A DNA stretch of 64,000 nucleotides from Varanus komodoensis (taxonomy: Eukaryota; Chordata; Lepidosauria; Squamata; Varanidae): positions 22,785,206 to 22,849,205 of the forward strand of contig NW_025336480.1 of NCBI RefSeq assembly GCF_004798865.1, given 5' to 3'. A program made the translations under genes and the position numbers. The notes below the pieces were generated by a model that made no database searches, was not told where the DNA came from, and was given only the letters and a program-made list of their open reading frames with translations. Positions within the stretch are counted from its first letter, which is position 1. Each line of letters opens with the position of its first letter. Shown here piece by piece: positions 34,781-47,190 of this stretch.

Positions 34781-36851
34781 ACATACGTTAGGGTGATGTG
34801 CTATTCCACATGCCACGGACCAGAGCTGCTGCTTTGCATCGTTGCCTGTATGGCCCACAGCAGCAAGGAGGATCTGCACGGCTGAGGCAGGTGTGCCCTG
34901 CAGGGCCCACATGAACCTCATCCTGTTGCTTCTGGTGGAGGCTCATGATGCAGACAGGTCTGAGCACCTCCACAGGTGGTCCCTGCATTCACACAAGCAC
35001 TCAAAGCTAGTGGGAGGTCAGATCCTGCTCTCAGATATGCACGCCCCTACGTTCTCTAGGTTTTTCGGGTCCCTGTCCCCCTGCCCACAACTGTCTGCCC
35101 TAGAATTAAGTACACCAAATCCCGAGGAAATCTGTCATGTTCTGATGTTAGGTGACATCTGCAGCTGTTTTCTCAGTTACCCCAGGTCTGCAAAGGCATC
35201 TTCCTTCCCATGTGACAAAAGAGCACGGAAGCAGAAAACACTTGTGCAGACACAGCACAGCTTGTCTCATCGAACACACCAGGCTATTGTTGCTAATAAG
35301 AGGTTTGGGGTTGTTTTCCGCGAGCGGTGGACGGCAGTCGTTAAAGCTCAAATGCCCTTGCCTGTATCTGAGGTGAGCTGCAGCTCCATATTCTCCTTTG
35401 ATTTAGTTCAACCTCACCAGGGTACCAACTATTTTATACTTTTCATCTGTACGAACAGACGAACTGAAAACCCGAGAAGTGGTCCTAAGAAGCACAACTC
35501 TCCCTAGTTGCTACTCCTTTCCAGAACATGCTATGACTTCCTCTTCCTCTCTTGGAAGACCTGTACCGCTGGCAAGTGTCTCCTGCCATAGTATCATTCC
35601 ATAGGCTCCACGCAGCTGGGACCTTCCTTTTTATTCTTCCTGAGTGCACATAGTGAGCATTACCCACCAGACACCGGGAACAGGCAGTTTCGGCCCCCAT
35701 GGAGCTTCAAATCCTGTCCTTCTTCTCAGCACTGTTAATATGATCCATATCTCCTCAGTACACATGCATGACTGTGCAGTCTCCATTTTCACAAAACCAA
35801 CAAAGAAGCTGCAGAACTTCCACTCTCCAAAGACAAGCGATTCTAAGTCTCCCGATTTCCTCTGTTCATCATGCATATCAGAGGTGGGCAACATGGTTTC
35901 CAGAGTTACCACTGCACCATGAAAGTTTTCTGGTCACCTGTCAGGCTGCCCTACTCCACCCACTTTGGTTTTCTCGCCTTTTGTGAAAAAGGAGCCGAAA
36001 ACTGTATGTTCAAAGTAGTTGTGCAGTGTGCCGGGGCTCAGACTCTACCTGCGCCTTGTATTTGGCCTCTGGAGCAGGGCACCGTCCTTCGCCATGCCTC
36101 CCATGGCAGCCATTTTTGATGGTGGCAAGGGCAGTTTCTCAGATTGGCACTGTGCCCAGGGCCCTGAGAGGTTGCTTCCTCCTGGTTTACACGTATCTGC
36201 GAATTCAGACCTAGGATCCACAGCCTCCCTGTCCATTCAAACATACAGTGAGATGGCCCTTTTCCATATTCCAACATGATTCTTGAATCACTTGGACTAG
36301 AACACATTTTGGGGATTTAAAAGAGGAAAAGAATGTGCAGAATGTCCCAAGAAAATTATAAATACAAGGATGCTAACAAACAAACATGTTCATTGCAAAT
36401 AACTTTGTGCATGCAGTGTGCATACAAACGTCTACTCTGCCTTGTGCAGGATGGCAAATCCAGGTTTGCTGAAATCAGTGCAAATTACAAATGAGCAAGG
36501 AAATAATGGTTGTATGAGTGGCATTACCATTCAAATAGCTGCCATGGCTTTTTTTAATTGAACTGCATCACAAATGTCACACACCTGTAAAAAAAGAATA
36601 ATTTAGTAGCAATGAACAGATGTTATAGTAATTATTAAGTTAAAATCACAGTCCCTGCATATCTGACATATTTCTATGCAGTCAGGCACAACCTTGCTGC
36701 AATTAAGCAGGGACAGGTCAAGTCAATGCAGGGTTAGGTGTTGTGGTCTTCACAGGTGCTTCTGCACTGATGGACACCTTTCCTGTGTCTCCAAAATGCT
36801 CTGCTGATACCTGCACATCACTTTATTCTATTTAAAAAGTAATCTGGGGAG

Positions 36852-37003
36852 GCTGCATCACTGGGACTCCTTATCCATCGAGCTTCAAGCTCTGTAGGAG
36901 CTGTCCATGGTGGTGGGATGGAGATGGAGTTAGAACCATGGATAGCTCCTATAAAACTCAGAGTCAAAGCTGTGATAGATGAGGAGCCCCATTGATGTAG
37001 GGG
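36852..37003. mobile_element. Palindromic MITE
   Basis: The left arm GCTGCATCACTGGGACTCCT through AGGAGCTGTCCATGG pairs with the right arm CCATGGATAGCTCCTATAAA through GAGGAGCCCCATTGATGTAG over about 60 bp per arm. The loop is short. A related half copy lies at 8474-8560, so this is a dispersed family rather than a chance palindrome. Confidence 0.65.
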
Positions 37004-37536
37004 TCATCAGCTCTGTACCCCACCCCAAAATAGGCATGCTTTCTTTTCCAGAATGTCTCTGGGTCTCTAGTGGTCCAAGAGACGATCTCAGGAAGTAAAG
37101 AAGTTAGATGGATGGAGGACAGCTTTGCATGTGCTCAGAATTTTTTTTAAGCAAGCTTGGCAAATAGCTTTGCTGTTGTTCTTGTTCAGGAATAGCAAAG
37201 CTGTTGAGAAGCATGAAATGACAGTTGCAGGAGAAGGGAATGGTTAGCTGCATGATTCATAACTGGGGTCCTCCATGCGTTTGTTTGAGCACAAGTGGAC
37301 CTCTGTGTGACCAGGGACCTTGTTTCAAGACCCCCAGCTCTCAAGAAAGTTCTCGATGTGCTGGACTGGAGACAAGAAGAACTCCTTGAGAATTATGGGT
37401 TGCTCCTCTCTCTCTGCCCATTCTGTCCTGGCCAAGGTAAACAGACATGCTGCTGGACATTTCAGATAATCTGAGAAGAGCTCGTTCTACCATCAGCCAG
37501 AGCACTTACCTCAGGGGTGATACTGCAGTGTTCCTT

Positions 37537-37863
37537 GAAAGGGAACTGTTTCTTCACACAGTGTACAGTTAAGCTATGCCACGGGAAGTGGTGAAGTCTG
37601 CCAATTTGGCTTTAAAATGGGATTAGACAGATGCATGAGGGAGGAAGCTCTCAGTGGCTACTAGTTTTGTGGGCTGGGTGCTTCCTCCTGTGCCAGAGCT
37701 GGCAAGCCTGCATGCACCTGTGGCTGAGGAGCTGGGCAGGAGGGTCTTGCACCCATCCTGCTTGAGCGACCCTGTGGGCAGCTGGTTTGCCACTCTGTGT
37801 GCAAACTGCTGGACTAGAAGGACTTTTCATCTGATCCAGCAGGGCTTTTCTTATGTTTGTATG
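37537..37863 (+). mobile_element. CR1/L3-like LINE 3' end
   Basis: CTATGCCACGGGAAGTGGTG then AAATGGGATTAGACAGATGC is the usual PxExV...FKxxLD coding end. The 3' UTR ends GGACTAGAAGGACTTTTCAT, then CTGATCCAGCAGGGCTTTTC and a TTATGTTTGTATG tail. Confidence 0.65.
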
Positions 37864-38859
37864 CAAAGAAACAAAAGTCCACTACATTTAGTTCATTATT
37901 GTATTGCGATCACCAAGGGTGCCATTGGAATTTTTTGTTTCTTTCACCAGAATGCTTTGGGCCATCTCTTAGTCAGATGTTATCACTGAGTATGGTGAGC
38001 AAGACTCATATTGGCCATTAAAAATACGGTTCAAAACAAGTAAGCAGCCGTGATGTTCACCCTCCGTTCTCCATAAAATGGTCGTTACATCTTGGGCATT
38101 CATGCCTGTTCAGCTAATTCATTGCCAGTTGGGAGTGGCTGCCACCTACTGACCTGATCTTTTCTCCTTTCCACTAGACTCTGTTTGCATTTGATTTTGC
38201 CTAAACGGGACCCAGAGGCTGGTGGCAGCAATGTCAGTGGGGAACACTAAAGGAGCTATCCATTGTGCTGAATGCTATCTCAAAATACACAGTGGTATTA
38301 TGCATTGTGGGATCTTCTGGTCTTTCCTTGTATACTGTTACTGTCCCACTTTCCCATCTTACCAATAAAAATTCACACATAGGAATGAGAATCATAGAGT
38401 TGGGGAGGGGACCTGTATGCACCCTCTTTCTCAAGTCCCTGCTTGATGCAAACAAGCAAACAAACACTCACAAATAAAATACTCCCAAGATTCTGCTCAA
38501 GAACTGTGGACCTCTGCCCTTCCTTTTGCAGCTACCAAAGATGCTGTGAGCCAGCCCACTTTCACCAAATCCCAACTCATCTATCTGTTGTGGACCTCCC
38601 CCCACCCCCAACACACACACTGTTTTCCAGTTTCCAAGATCACTGTTTCCCTACTTCTAGTAAGGCCAGGACAAAGGAGCCTGTGATGTAGGGCTGCAAC
38701 ACTACCCTGCAGTCCCTAGATTTCAGCAGTTTCTTTGTGCATGTGAATGTGCAGGCATGCACAAGTCCCCTCTCCACAGCCAACACCCAAATCAGCCTGG
38801 GTGCTGAGCAGGAAGAAGGTACCACCACCAACCTAGGCAGTCAGTTGCACCAATTGGTA

Positions 38860-39271
38860 CTAGGGATGTATTAGATATTGATTTTGGTCTGTTTTTGTTC
38901 AGGCTTTATTTGGTTCATCATTTGGGGGCTTGGATGGAATCTGCAGTTGAACTCCATAAATTTCCAAACTTGCAATACAATTTGCAGACCCCCCCCCCAA
39001 AAACAATAAAAGTTCAGCAGCAAGCAAAGATTTGGAACAAAATGTGCATGGCAAGTGTACCCCTGATCCGTGCACCCAAATGCCCTTCAATTAATGGAAG
39101 AAGAATGCAAGCATTTCAAAGAGGCCCATAACTGATGCAAACATGTGGGGGGAAATGCATGAAAACACTTCTTGCCTTTTGATATGGAATGAGCTTTGAG
39201 ATGGAATTTGGGGATTTTTTTAAGAAAAATTATTTTTGCTGAACTCAAGTTTAGCTGATTCACACATCTCT
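38860..39271. mobile_element. Non-autonomous hAT element (MITE), 412 bp
   Basis: An exact 8-bp target duplication AATTGGTA flanks it (38852-38859 and 39272-39279). The left end CTAGGGATGTATTAGA and the complement of the right end, AGAGATGTGTGAATC, give short TIRs. The interior is A/T-rich with no transposase. Confidence 0.75.
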
Positions 39272-41439
39272 AATTGGTATGTGTGCCAGACAACTGAGGA
39301 TAATAGTTTATGCTTCTAATGAGGTCAGCTCTCACTCACAAAATCTTGCACAGATTGGACTGTGGCTGTTCTTTGCATTTCAGATGCCTCCGCATGTTGT
39401 GATGGCAGGACTCAGCTCAAGAATGCATCCCTATGCACTGGGACAAGAGATCACTAGAAATGCGTATTCCTAATTTTTTGTGTAAATGAAGAAAGATAGC
39501 AACAGGAACAGGATGGTATGGACAAATGAATAAATGTACCCCAAAGGGGCACAGCTTGGGAACAGGCTAATCCACCCACCCCAGTCTGGAACCTACTGCA
39601 GCAACACCGTTCTATCCCTGTTTATCCTAGCCTAAGCGTCAATAACTGCCAGGCTAGAAATGCCACCACTGAGTCATTGGAGAGATGGCCTAAGTGGAGC
39701 CCGCATGCATATTCTGCAAAATTAGCCCTGCTGGCCTCAACGGTGCTTGCTCCTAAGTAATAGGTTAAACAATCAGGATGCAGTAAACATTCATGACAGA
39801 GATGCACTATCGACGGTTCTAGATTAGTTTCTAGATGTTGTCTGTATTGGTGGCATCCATCACTGGGGTTATGTAGGCCAGGGCTTTGTGGTAGGATCAG
39901 TCTTTTAATGCAGTTCATCAAGGCAAGATCATATAACAAACCTGCAGATAAGTAAATAACTCCATGATGAGATATTTTAATGCCAAGTTTATATTTCTGA
40001 TAAATATAAATTTGGGTAGAGCAATCCTGTGGCTGCTAGACAATGAGTGGACATAGGATCTTTCAGAGCTCCAGTTATGAGGCTGGAAAATCACTGCAAG
40101 CTGGAAGATGGGATCTGTGCTCAGCCCTTCCTCCCCCTGCACAGCTGCTGCAGAAAGAAAGGCACTGGCTGCTGCTCAAGGTCATCAGAGTGATCTTGGA
40201 AGAGGAGAGAATGAGCTTTCAGACCAGATCCACCATGATACGATGCATTCAGCCAGTCTCTCAATCTTCCTCCCTCCCACTTCAAAGTGTTGCAGCAAGA
40301 TGGCAAAAAAATCAGTGGAGAGAGAGGAATTTGGAGGTATCTGTTGCCTTTACACTCCTCCTGTCCTTTATAGGATGCCCCTAATCCTCCGACTTTGGAG
40401 ATTTACAGGTATCTCTACAGAACTGTGCCCTAAGGTCACCTTGAAGGCTTTAATGCACCTTTTTCACTTTGATTAATACTATCTGACAGACTCAACTTTG
40501 GCTAGACAGTGTCACCAATTATTCAATCAAATGGCAAGTTTTACCCTTGATACATATCAAAAGTTGAGTTAGATACAACCAAGATCCTGATTAATGGGAG
40601 CCAACTGCTATCTTTATCAGAATTTTCAACTGGTGGTTTGACTGAAACTTCACTGGGCTTGTTTGCATCATACATTTTTAAAAGCAACTTCAAAAAATCA
40701 GAATTTCTAACAGAAATACTTCAAGTCTAAGCTTAGTCTTTGCCAATGTGCTCCGCTATATTGGAGATTTGGAGGTGGGGGGTGGGGAACAGAGATCTCC
40801 CAAATGTCATTCTAGCACATAGATTTATATATCATACAACACAAATTATGCTAATCCCCTTACTTCTCACCACCCAATTTGTACTTTTAGAAATAAGCGT
40901 CTCCAATTAATTATCCATTATTTCAAGTACAGTCATGACCCCATCAAGGAATTAAGTTAATTCCTGGGATGCAGATAACTCCTGGAATGCCTGGCCCCAT
41001 AAGGATAATTCCCAGGACTAAGATGCTGCGGGGATCCAACACGCAACGTGGAAGCAGCAAAGAGGTGGTTAAAACACCACACAGTGGGATGGAAAAAGAC
41101 GCTGGGGTGGGAAGAAGGGTACAGCGTCAACCAAGAAGTAGTGCTAGTTCCTAGTTCCCATCCTCAAGTTCTTACAGTGAGAAGCTGTACTTTCCCTGCA
41201 CTCTTTCTACACCTGTATTGTGCTGCATAAACCTAGCAATGCCCAGGGATACAGTCCAGTATTGATGCTCAGCTAGGGAGTAGCTCGACTTTACCGCCCA
41301 GCATCTGAGTACGCTTACCCTGAACTGCAGAAGTTATTTCGGTGGCCAGATTCCATTTTGGAGCTTTTCTGGAGTGGAATGGTTTTGTTTCATTCTTTGC
41401 TCAAATTTTACAGCAACCTTTTCTAACTAGCCTCTGGAT

Positions 41440-41555
41440 GCTCCAGACTGCAGCTCTCAGAATTCTGACCATTGGCCGCTTTGGCTGGGGCTGAAAGGAA
41501 CTGATGGCCAAAGCATCTGGAGGGCACCAAGCTGGGAAATGCTGTTGTACAGAAA
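41440..41555. mobile_element. Short hAT-like element fragment
   Basis: CTCCAGACTGCAGCTCTCAG and CATTGGCCGCTTTGGCTGGG match the widespread squamate MITE also seen at 10597 and 14231. The opposite end carries AAAGCATCTGGAGGGCACCA and GCTGGGAAATGCTG. Confidence 0.55.
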
Positions 41556-42104
41556 AAGGAGGAAGCACTTTCTGAATAGTTTCTCTTTGGCTACAGCATG
41601 CTGCAGTTTCCTTGCAAAGACAAAATGAGCATTCTAGGGTTGGCTGCTGTAGATTGTAGCCCTCCCCTTTTGCACGCACCTCCTGCATCTCTAGGAAATT
41701 ATTCAAAAGACTGTATCTAAGGACACTGATGGTTATGATGTGGACTGTCTGTTGTGCAAACTGATCTACCCAAAAGGACTATGATAGAGTTAAGGGGAGG
41801 CACTTATTTTTCATGCCAGAACAAACCTCCTGCCACCATATGGATTGGTGATCCCTCTGGTCTAGATGGCACTAAAATAAGTCCAAGGGTCTGGGTGGGG
41901 ATTAAGAGAAGGAAAGATACTAGAACTCACCCGCAGGTTCCATCCATTTATTTGCAGTGTAATCTTATACACGTCAACTCAAAATTAAGTTCCCTTAAGT
42001 TGAACGGGGCATCGTCCCAGGAAACTGGGTATCAATCACAGCCTAAAGTGGCAAAGACACTGGGAGAAAGTGTTCTGTAATCTCCTTCAGGCTGCGAATG
42101 TGTT

Positions 42105-42110
42105 TTTATT
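42105..42110 (-). terminator. PCSK2: Candidate proximal poly(A) signal for PCSK2
   Basis: The - strand reads CCAATAAAAACAC here, about 710 nt beyond the PCSK2 stop codon. The downstream - strand sequence is only modestly T/GT-rich. Other AATAAA motifs exist further on (for example at 41945-41950 and 34204-34209), so the true 3' end or ends are unsettled. Confidence 0.3.
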
Positions 42111-42820
42111 GGTTCTAAGAACTTAACTGAACTTATATTAGGCCAAATACACACTCTCACCTTTTCCCAAAAGCATGCTTTAGCTGGCCACTTTTGAATG
42201 GGAAAAAACAGCTACAGAGTCTTGCTCCGATTTCCTGGTGAAAATTGCACCTATGCCCGGTTCGGATATTCTCCTAAAGGTATTGCTTACTGCAGCCAGT
42301 ACCTTTGGAGGCAAATAGCAATATAGGAGGCATTTGCTGCTTTTTCTTCAGAATAAAAGTGTCCAATTTAAGTATGCATTCTAAAAAATGCACAAATAAC
42401 GTAACATGTGGCATCTGATTCTCTTTCCCCACTTCTATGTTTCAGCAAGTCCAAATTTCCAGTGAGAACATTCACTTGTCCAAAAACATGGCAACAAAAA
42501 ATAAAAAATAGGAAGAGGAATGTGGTCACCATTTAGTTGGTTGCTATTTTTCACAAAAAATAAAATTAAAAACGCTACCCATAATCATCCCAGTTGCAAA
42601 ACAAAGTTACAGGCACCCGCTCCTATGAAGTAGCTGGTGGCTAATAATATACCTGTGGCTCAGAATTCAGAAATTTCCACTGTAATTAAAGTAGACAACA
42701 GAGACAACTCTAAAATCAGAATGTTAGGAGACTGATCTAGAGGCAGTAACTGGAATGTGCCTAATGGAAATGCTCAGGAAAGGCGAAGGGGAAGGAGGTT
42801 GCCTGACATGCAAAGCAGGG

Positions 42821-43307
42821 CTAGTTCTTGCTCAATATACTCTTGAGGCTTCTCTCTACTGCTTCATCTAATTCTTCTTCCAACTCCTCCTTCTTGGACA
42901 TGGCCAATTTAGACTGGTAATCTTTTACTATTTGGTCTATGTAGGGTGCGCTTTGAGTTCCATGTAGCATTAATGTCCATTCCTTGAGAACACCCTTCTG
43001 GGGTAGGATACCAACCAGCCCAACTTCCAGCACCCAAGTACCTCTGGGGTCTTCTCCCCAAGAATGTGTCGTCATGAATGGCCATTTGTCGAAGCCCACC
43101 TTGGAATCATCATCTCTTGGACGCCGACTCAGCAGAATGGATTTAGTCCCCATTGGTGAAGTCATGTTGATATTCAAGTCCCCTCTCCTGGTAGAGTTCA
43201 CTGTTATAACTGCTTGAACATGTTCGAGGTATCGGACAAAGTTCTCCTTCCCCTCGCAAGCATCTGTTGTAAGAGTCAGAACCAACTTGCCACTGGATGA
43301 GAGTTTC
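42821..43307 (-). CDS. PCSK2: PCSK2 last coding exon, P domain and C-terminal helix
   Basis: This 487-nt coding part of the terminal exon starts after a TTGTAAATCCCAG acceptor and ends with TAG (42823-42821). It encodes KLSSSGKLVLTLTTDACEGK and ENFVRYLEHVQAVITVNSTR, then RGDLNINMTSPMGTKSILLS, and on to VLKEWTLMLHGTQSAPYIDQ. The RRGDL motif of convertase P domains is present. The C terminus is a charged amphipathic helix (KKEELEEELDEAVERSLKSI, then LSKN), the segment tied to granule membrane association and sorting in mammals. The frame is intact and nearly identical to human. Confidence 0.98.
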
Positions 43308-43859
43308 CTGGGATTTACAAGAGAGTAAAGTAGATTAAAACCCATACTTTGCATAACACATGTACACAGCTAACAGAAATGCACATTTATTTGTCAGTGT
43401 ACTGTATCATTCTCATATAAAAATTATGTTATTGTCTATTAAATATATGTGCAGCTTCCCAGCAGTTTCAAAAAGCAGTTTCAAAGAGACTTACACAGAT
43501 ACAGAATTCCACAATTAACAATGTATAAATATATGAACCATAATAAATGTAATATTGCAAATAAATATAAACATCTTAAAAGCATGATCTAAAAATGATA
43601 CAAGGGGAAAAGTGTTAATCCACAAAACAGAAATTTTCCTCACTTCTCACAACTTCGAATGAACCATAGAACTTTAGCCTGCAATTGGAACAGAACTAAT
43701 AGCCAAATGACTTTGTCTGGTACTGAAAAGATGACAGCGGCAATGCTGGGTGAACTTCCTGGGGAAAGCATTCCATAAATTTGGAGCAATCACAGAAAAT
43801 ATCCATTCCTGTGATATTTGCGATCATTGAGGTTCTACAGATTCTTCCTGGAAGCTTAT

Positions 43860-44205
43860 TTCACCTTGTTTGCATTCCCGAACACAAGCATCCTTAGCTT
43901 CCAATCAGGAAAAATGTGTGCTTTCAATTGGGAAGAATGTGTTTTAAAATTGCAATTTTTTTCCAGCTAAGAATGTGCATTCCCCCAAACTGAAGCATGA
44001 AAGTACAGATTTAGAGAACTGATTTAAAATGTGTGCATTGTCAGAGTGCAGCCATGCAGAAATGCACAATTCTGAATGCAGACACGCATTCCAGTAATTG
44101 CAACTATTTCCCAAGAATTGCATCCTGCTTGCATTCATGCTTCAGGCTGCAAATTGGATATGTTTTCATGATTTGCAAACAACAGTGAAATTCTCAAGCA
44201 TCCCT
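43860..44205. repeat. Possible MITE fragment
   Basis: Repeated short words (AATGTGTGCTTT, AAATGTGTGCATT, GAATGCAGACACGCATTCC) and an end AAGCATCCCTAC, similar to the TAGGGATGT end of the hAT element at 38860-39271. No duplication or left end was found. Confidence 0.3.
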
Positions 44206-44949
44206 ACTTCCATTTTCTGAGGTTATTTTTGAGGAGGAACACAGAGAAGGGCCTCTGAAGCTAATTCCAGGGACTGGATAGTCCCTGGGTACCAAGCTGA
44301 CAGTCCATCTAGACACACACAATGACACACGATGTGTGGAATATACAGGAACAGAGCAAGATCACGTATGCGCATGGCAGTCTTCAATACAGTTTGGCAA
44401 GCCCAGGACTGTCACCCTGGCTGCCCAGGCCAAGGGGTGCATTCAGGGTGATGAGCGAAGGGAGGAGTACCCTCCCATCAAAGCTAAATCTGATTGGCTA
44501 CATGGCATCACAGAGTTCTCTACAAAGCCCCTGATTGGTTGTTCTCAAGTAGTAAAGAAGCCATTTCCAGTGCAAACAAAGATGATGGTGAAGCATTGTC
44601 AGATGTGGAAAAGCATAGCTGCAAACAGAAAGATGCATGGACAAGCAGGTAATATGGATGTCTGTCCTGTCTCACACAATGAGAGAACAACAGGAAGAAT
44701 CAGTACAATTCTAATGCTTACTACTGTAAAGTTGAATATTTAGGCAAGAGTACATGATCGTTAGGTAGCAGTTATCTAGTTTCATTACATATATGGTGAT
44801 CTTTATTGATACAGAACTGAGTCTTCTAAGCCCATTATATTTAGTTTTGCCCAAATATAATTTAATGAGCTAAAATAAGTCTTCAGATAAAGTAGCACAG
44901 AACTGTGAGAGCATCATGCTTGAGATGTGTGCTATTTTGCTTTCCCGTA

Positions 44950-45545
44950 ATGCCGGGGTTGGCAATGGGGTCCCTGTGGATACAGTGGGGGCCACTGACT
45001 GGACTCCCGCGTCTCCCATTCCCTCCCCAGGCTGCCACTTTCCTCCCACTGCTACTTGTGCCACATGTCCCCCTGCTCACTGCTGCAGCCCCAGCAGGAC
45101 GGGAGGAAGCAGGGGGAGGAGAGTGCAGCGGTGGGCAGGGTGGGGGGATCATGGGCGAGAGGCTTGGAAGGAAGCAGAGGTGAGCACCCAGAAGCCAACG
45201 CTTGCATCCCAGCAGGGAGAGGACAAGGAGGCGAGGATGAGTGTGGCAGAGGGAAGGAAAATGCAGTTGTAGGGATGGGTGTGCAGTGGTGAGATGGAAG
45301 GAAAGTGGCGTGGGAGTGAAATCCCAAGTGGGAATAAAGGAAGAAGGGGACAGGAAGAAAAGAATCCATGCTGGGGGTAAAATAGAGGGACTCACGGGAA
45401 GGGAAGGGAAGGGAAGGGAAGGGAAGGGAAGGGAAGGGAAGGGAAGGGAAGGGAAGATGCATGGTGGGTCCACAATGGCTCCCATTCCTGGAGCAAATGC
45501 AGAAATGACAAATGTGCATTTGGGCCCAAAAGGCTGCCCATCCCC
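44950..45545. mobile_element. Probable hAT relic with internal tandem repeat
   Basis: The left end CCGGGGTTGGCAATGGGGTC and the complement of the right end, GTGGGGATGGGCAGCCTTTT, are similar terminal sequences of the GGGGTTGGCAA type found in many vertebrate hAT MITEs. The interior is GC-rich and purine-rich and includes (GGGAA)12. No clean 8-bp duplication is left. Confidence 0.45.
45396..45455 (+). repeat. (GGGAA)12 tandem repeat
   Basis: Twelve perfect pentamers (60 bp). The perfect array suggests it is young and probably polymorphic in length. Confidence 0.97.
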
Positions 45546-47145
45546 ACTATAAAGCGTAACTATTTTCAAAGGCAACCCTGAAAAGGTAAATTGCAGCTGT
45601 TAGAGGCATAAATTGTTCATCATTAGGTTAGTATTTAAAATAACACAATTGAACTTTAGCTACTGCAGTCAATTAGTATTAATTGATTTGTTTGTTGACT
45701 CATTCTGCTTGTCACATGAGGCTAATCAGAACATAATTTTACTACCTTGCCTTTAACTGGAGACTTGGAGAAAACAAACAGAATATTTAATGCTGCGATG
45801 GTACAGCATTCAAACTACTACTTGTATTTGAAATATTCTGGAGTCACCACCTCACAGTAGAATCAGTCAGAGAAGAATGCAATGAAGTTACATGTAATGA
45901 AGTTTAGTGTCTTAATTTAATTTTATCATTTAACTGGAACAGTGTGGACTACAATCAACCTGTAATTGCCCCCAATTCAGCACTAGTCATGGACAACTTC
46001 CAGGGTACTCTGTTTTCATGGTGTCCCCTCCATGGGATTTCACAGGAGGTTATCTTCCACTCTAATCCCTCCTGTATTCTCCTAACAGTTCTTCCATCTT
46101 TTTTTTCCTGCCTGCAAAAAATTTATTAATGGAAAAAATGGAATTGCCATGTTTAAGAGGTTTTGTGCATGCACAATATCAAAATACATCCTGAATTCTG
46201 CAACATAACTTCATGTGTCACTATGTTAGGCTCCCTGATATAGTCTGGTTGCCTTTGCATGATTGTGATACTGTTATGTGATATTTACTGATTGCGGGCT
46301 TATTGAGAAAGAAACCTGCAGGGACTTCCTCCTTGTAGAACCAGAGCAGTGGCAGGAGCCATGATGAAGGAATAAGTACGTAGAAGATGTACCAGCTTAT
46401 TCAAGAGTTACACCAGTTTGGTACATCTGCAAGAATGGGGTGGTTAGATATAGACTGTGCAGGCTTTGAAGCTCCTAATTCATTCAAACCCTAAGAATGA
46501 ATTTATATTACTTCTGCTGAATGCATGACAATTAAGGGAGCTGTTAGTTCTTGGTGGTGGTGGTCTTCATCTTTCTCTTCCTCTTCCAGCAAAAAACCCA
46601 CCTAATGCCTGATTCAGCTGTCAGACCCTCAGCAAACAGGCCCAAAGCACTGGAAAACAGCAGGGGAGAAAGTCCTTGCCAAGTTCTTTAGGATCCTTTT
46701 CTCTGCTATGCAGAGAGACTGAGAGGCTCCAAGGGCAGAACAGAATGAAAATGGTAAAATAAAGAGCACGTGCATATCTTTCCATCACCTCTTTAAAGGA
46801 AGGAAAGTTCAGAAGTCTTGCTCCCTGAGAAATTTCTCCAGAATTCTCAACATTCCCACAGAGCAGGCAGAAAAATGGCAGCCTCTTTCACAGGGAAATG
46901 GGAAGGCTGCAAAAGGGCACCCTGAAAAATTCCTTCCCCTGGGCTTCGTGGGATACGTCGTTCTGGTGTCGGACACCAGAGAGGAACGGAAGTGCTACGG
47001 GGAGGCCTTTGCCATCCTGCCACTCCACCGAGTAAAAGACTGGAAATGGATACCTGGGGACATGTTTTGTGGGGGAAGAGAGGATAGGAGGCATTCAAAC
47101 CATGCTGCATCCCAAATGATATTTCCAGATTTCCAAAATGAGCTC

Positions 47146-47190
47146 TTCTCTTCTCTTCTCTTCTCTTCTCTTCTCTTCTCTTCTCTTCTC
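47146..47190 (+). repeat. (TTCTC)9 tandem repeat
   Basis: Nine perfect pentamers (45 bp). On the - strand this is (GAGAA)n, a different permutation from the nearby (GGGAA)n. Confidence 0.95.

Larger units (their letters stand above)
29241..42820. other. Intergenic/3' region between convergent BFSP1 and PCSK2
   Basis: No convincing coding exon is seen. Contents: a likely Tc1/mariner-like or other TIR element (31830-32290), a tRNA-derived SINE (32768-32992), a hAT-like GC-rich fragment (about 33700-33880), an AU-rich block (34180-34780), a palindromic MITE (36852-37003), a CR1-like LINE tail (37537-37863), a hAT MITE (38860-39271) and a hAT-like element (41440-41555). An unknown part of the right side must be PCSK2 3' UTR. 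The stretches 29241-31640, 34781-36840 and 39280-41430 hold nothing I can name. Confidence 0.7.

Noticed and set aside
34842-35507. A 221-codon open frame on the + strand
   Set aside because: It has no recognisable domain, no plausible splice context and a low-information composition; a CpG-poor open stretch by chance is more likely.
35870-35960. Apparent hAT start AGAGGTGGGCAACATGG
   Set aside because: Only one end-like motif is present; no matching right end or 8-bp duplication was found.
44883-45575. A 230-codon - strand frame and a + strand frame rich in GREGK repeats
   Set aside because: Both are generated by the (GGGAA)n array and its GC-rich surroundings inside a probable hAT relic.
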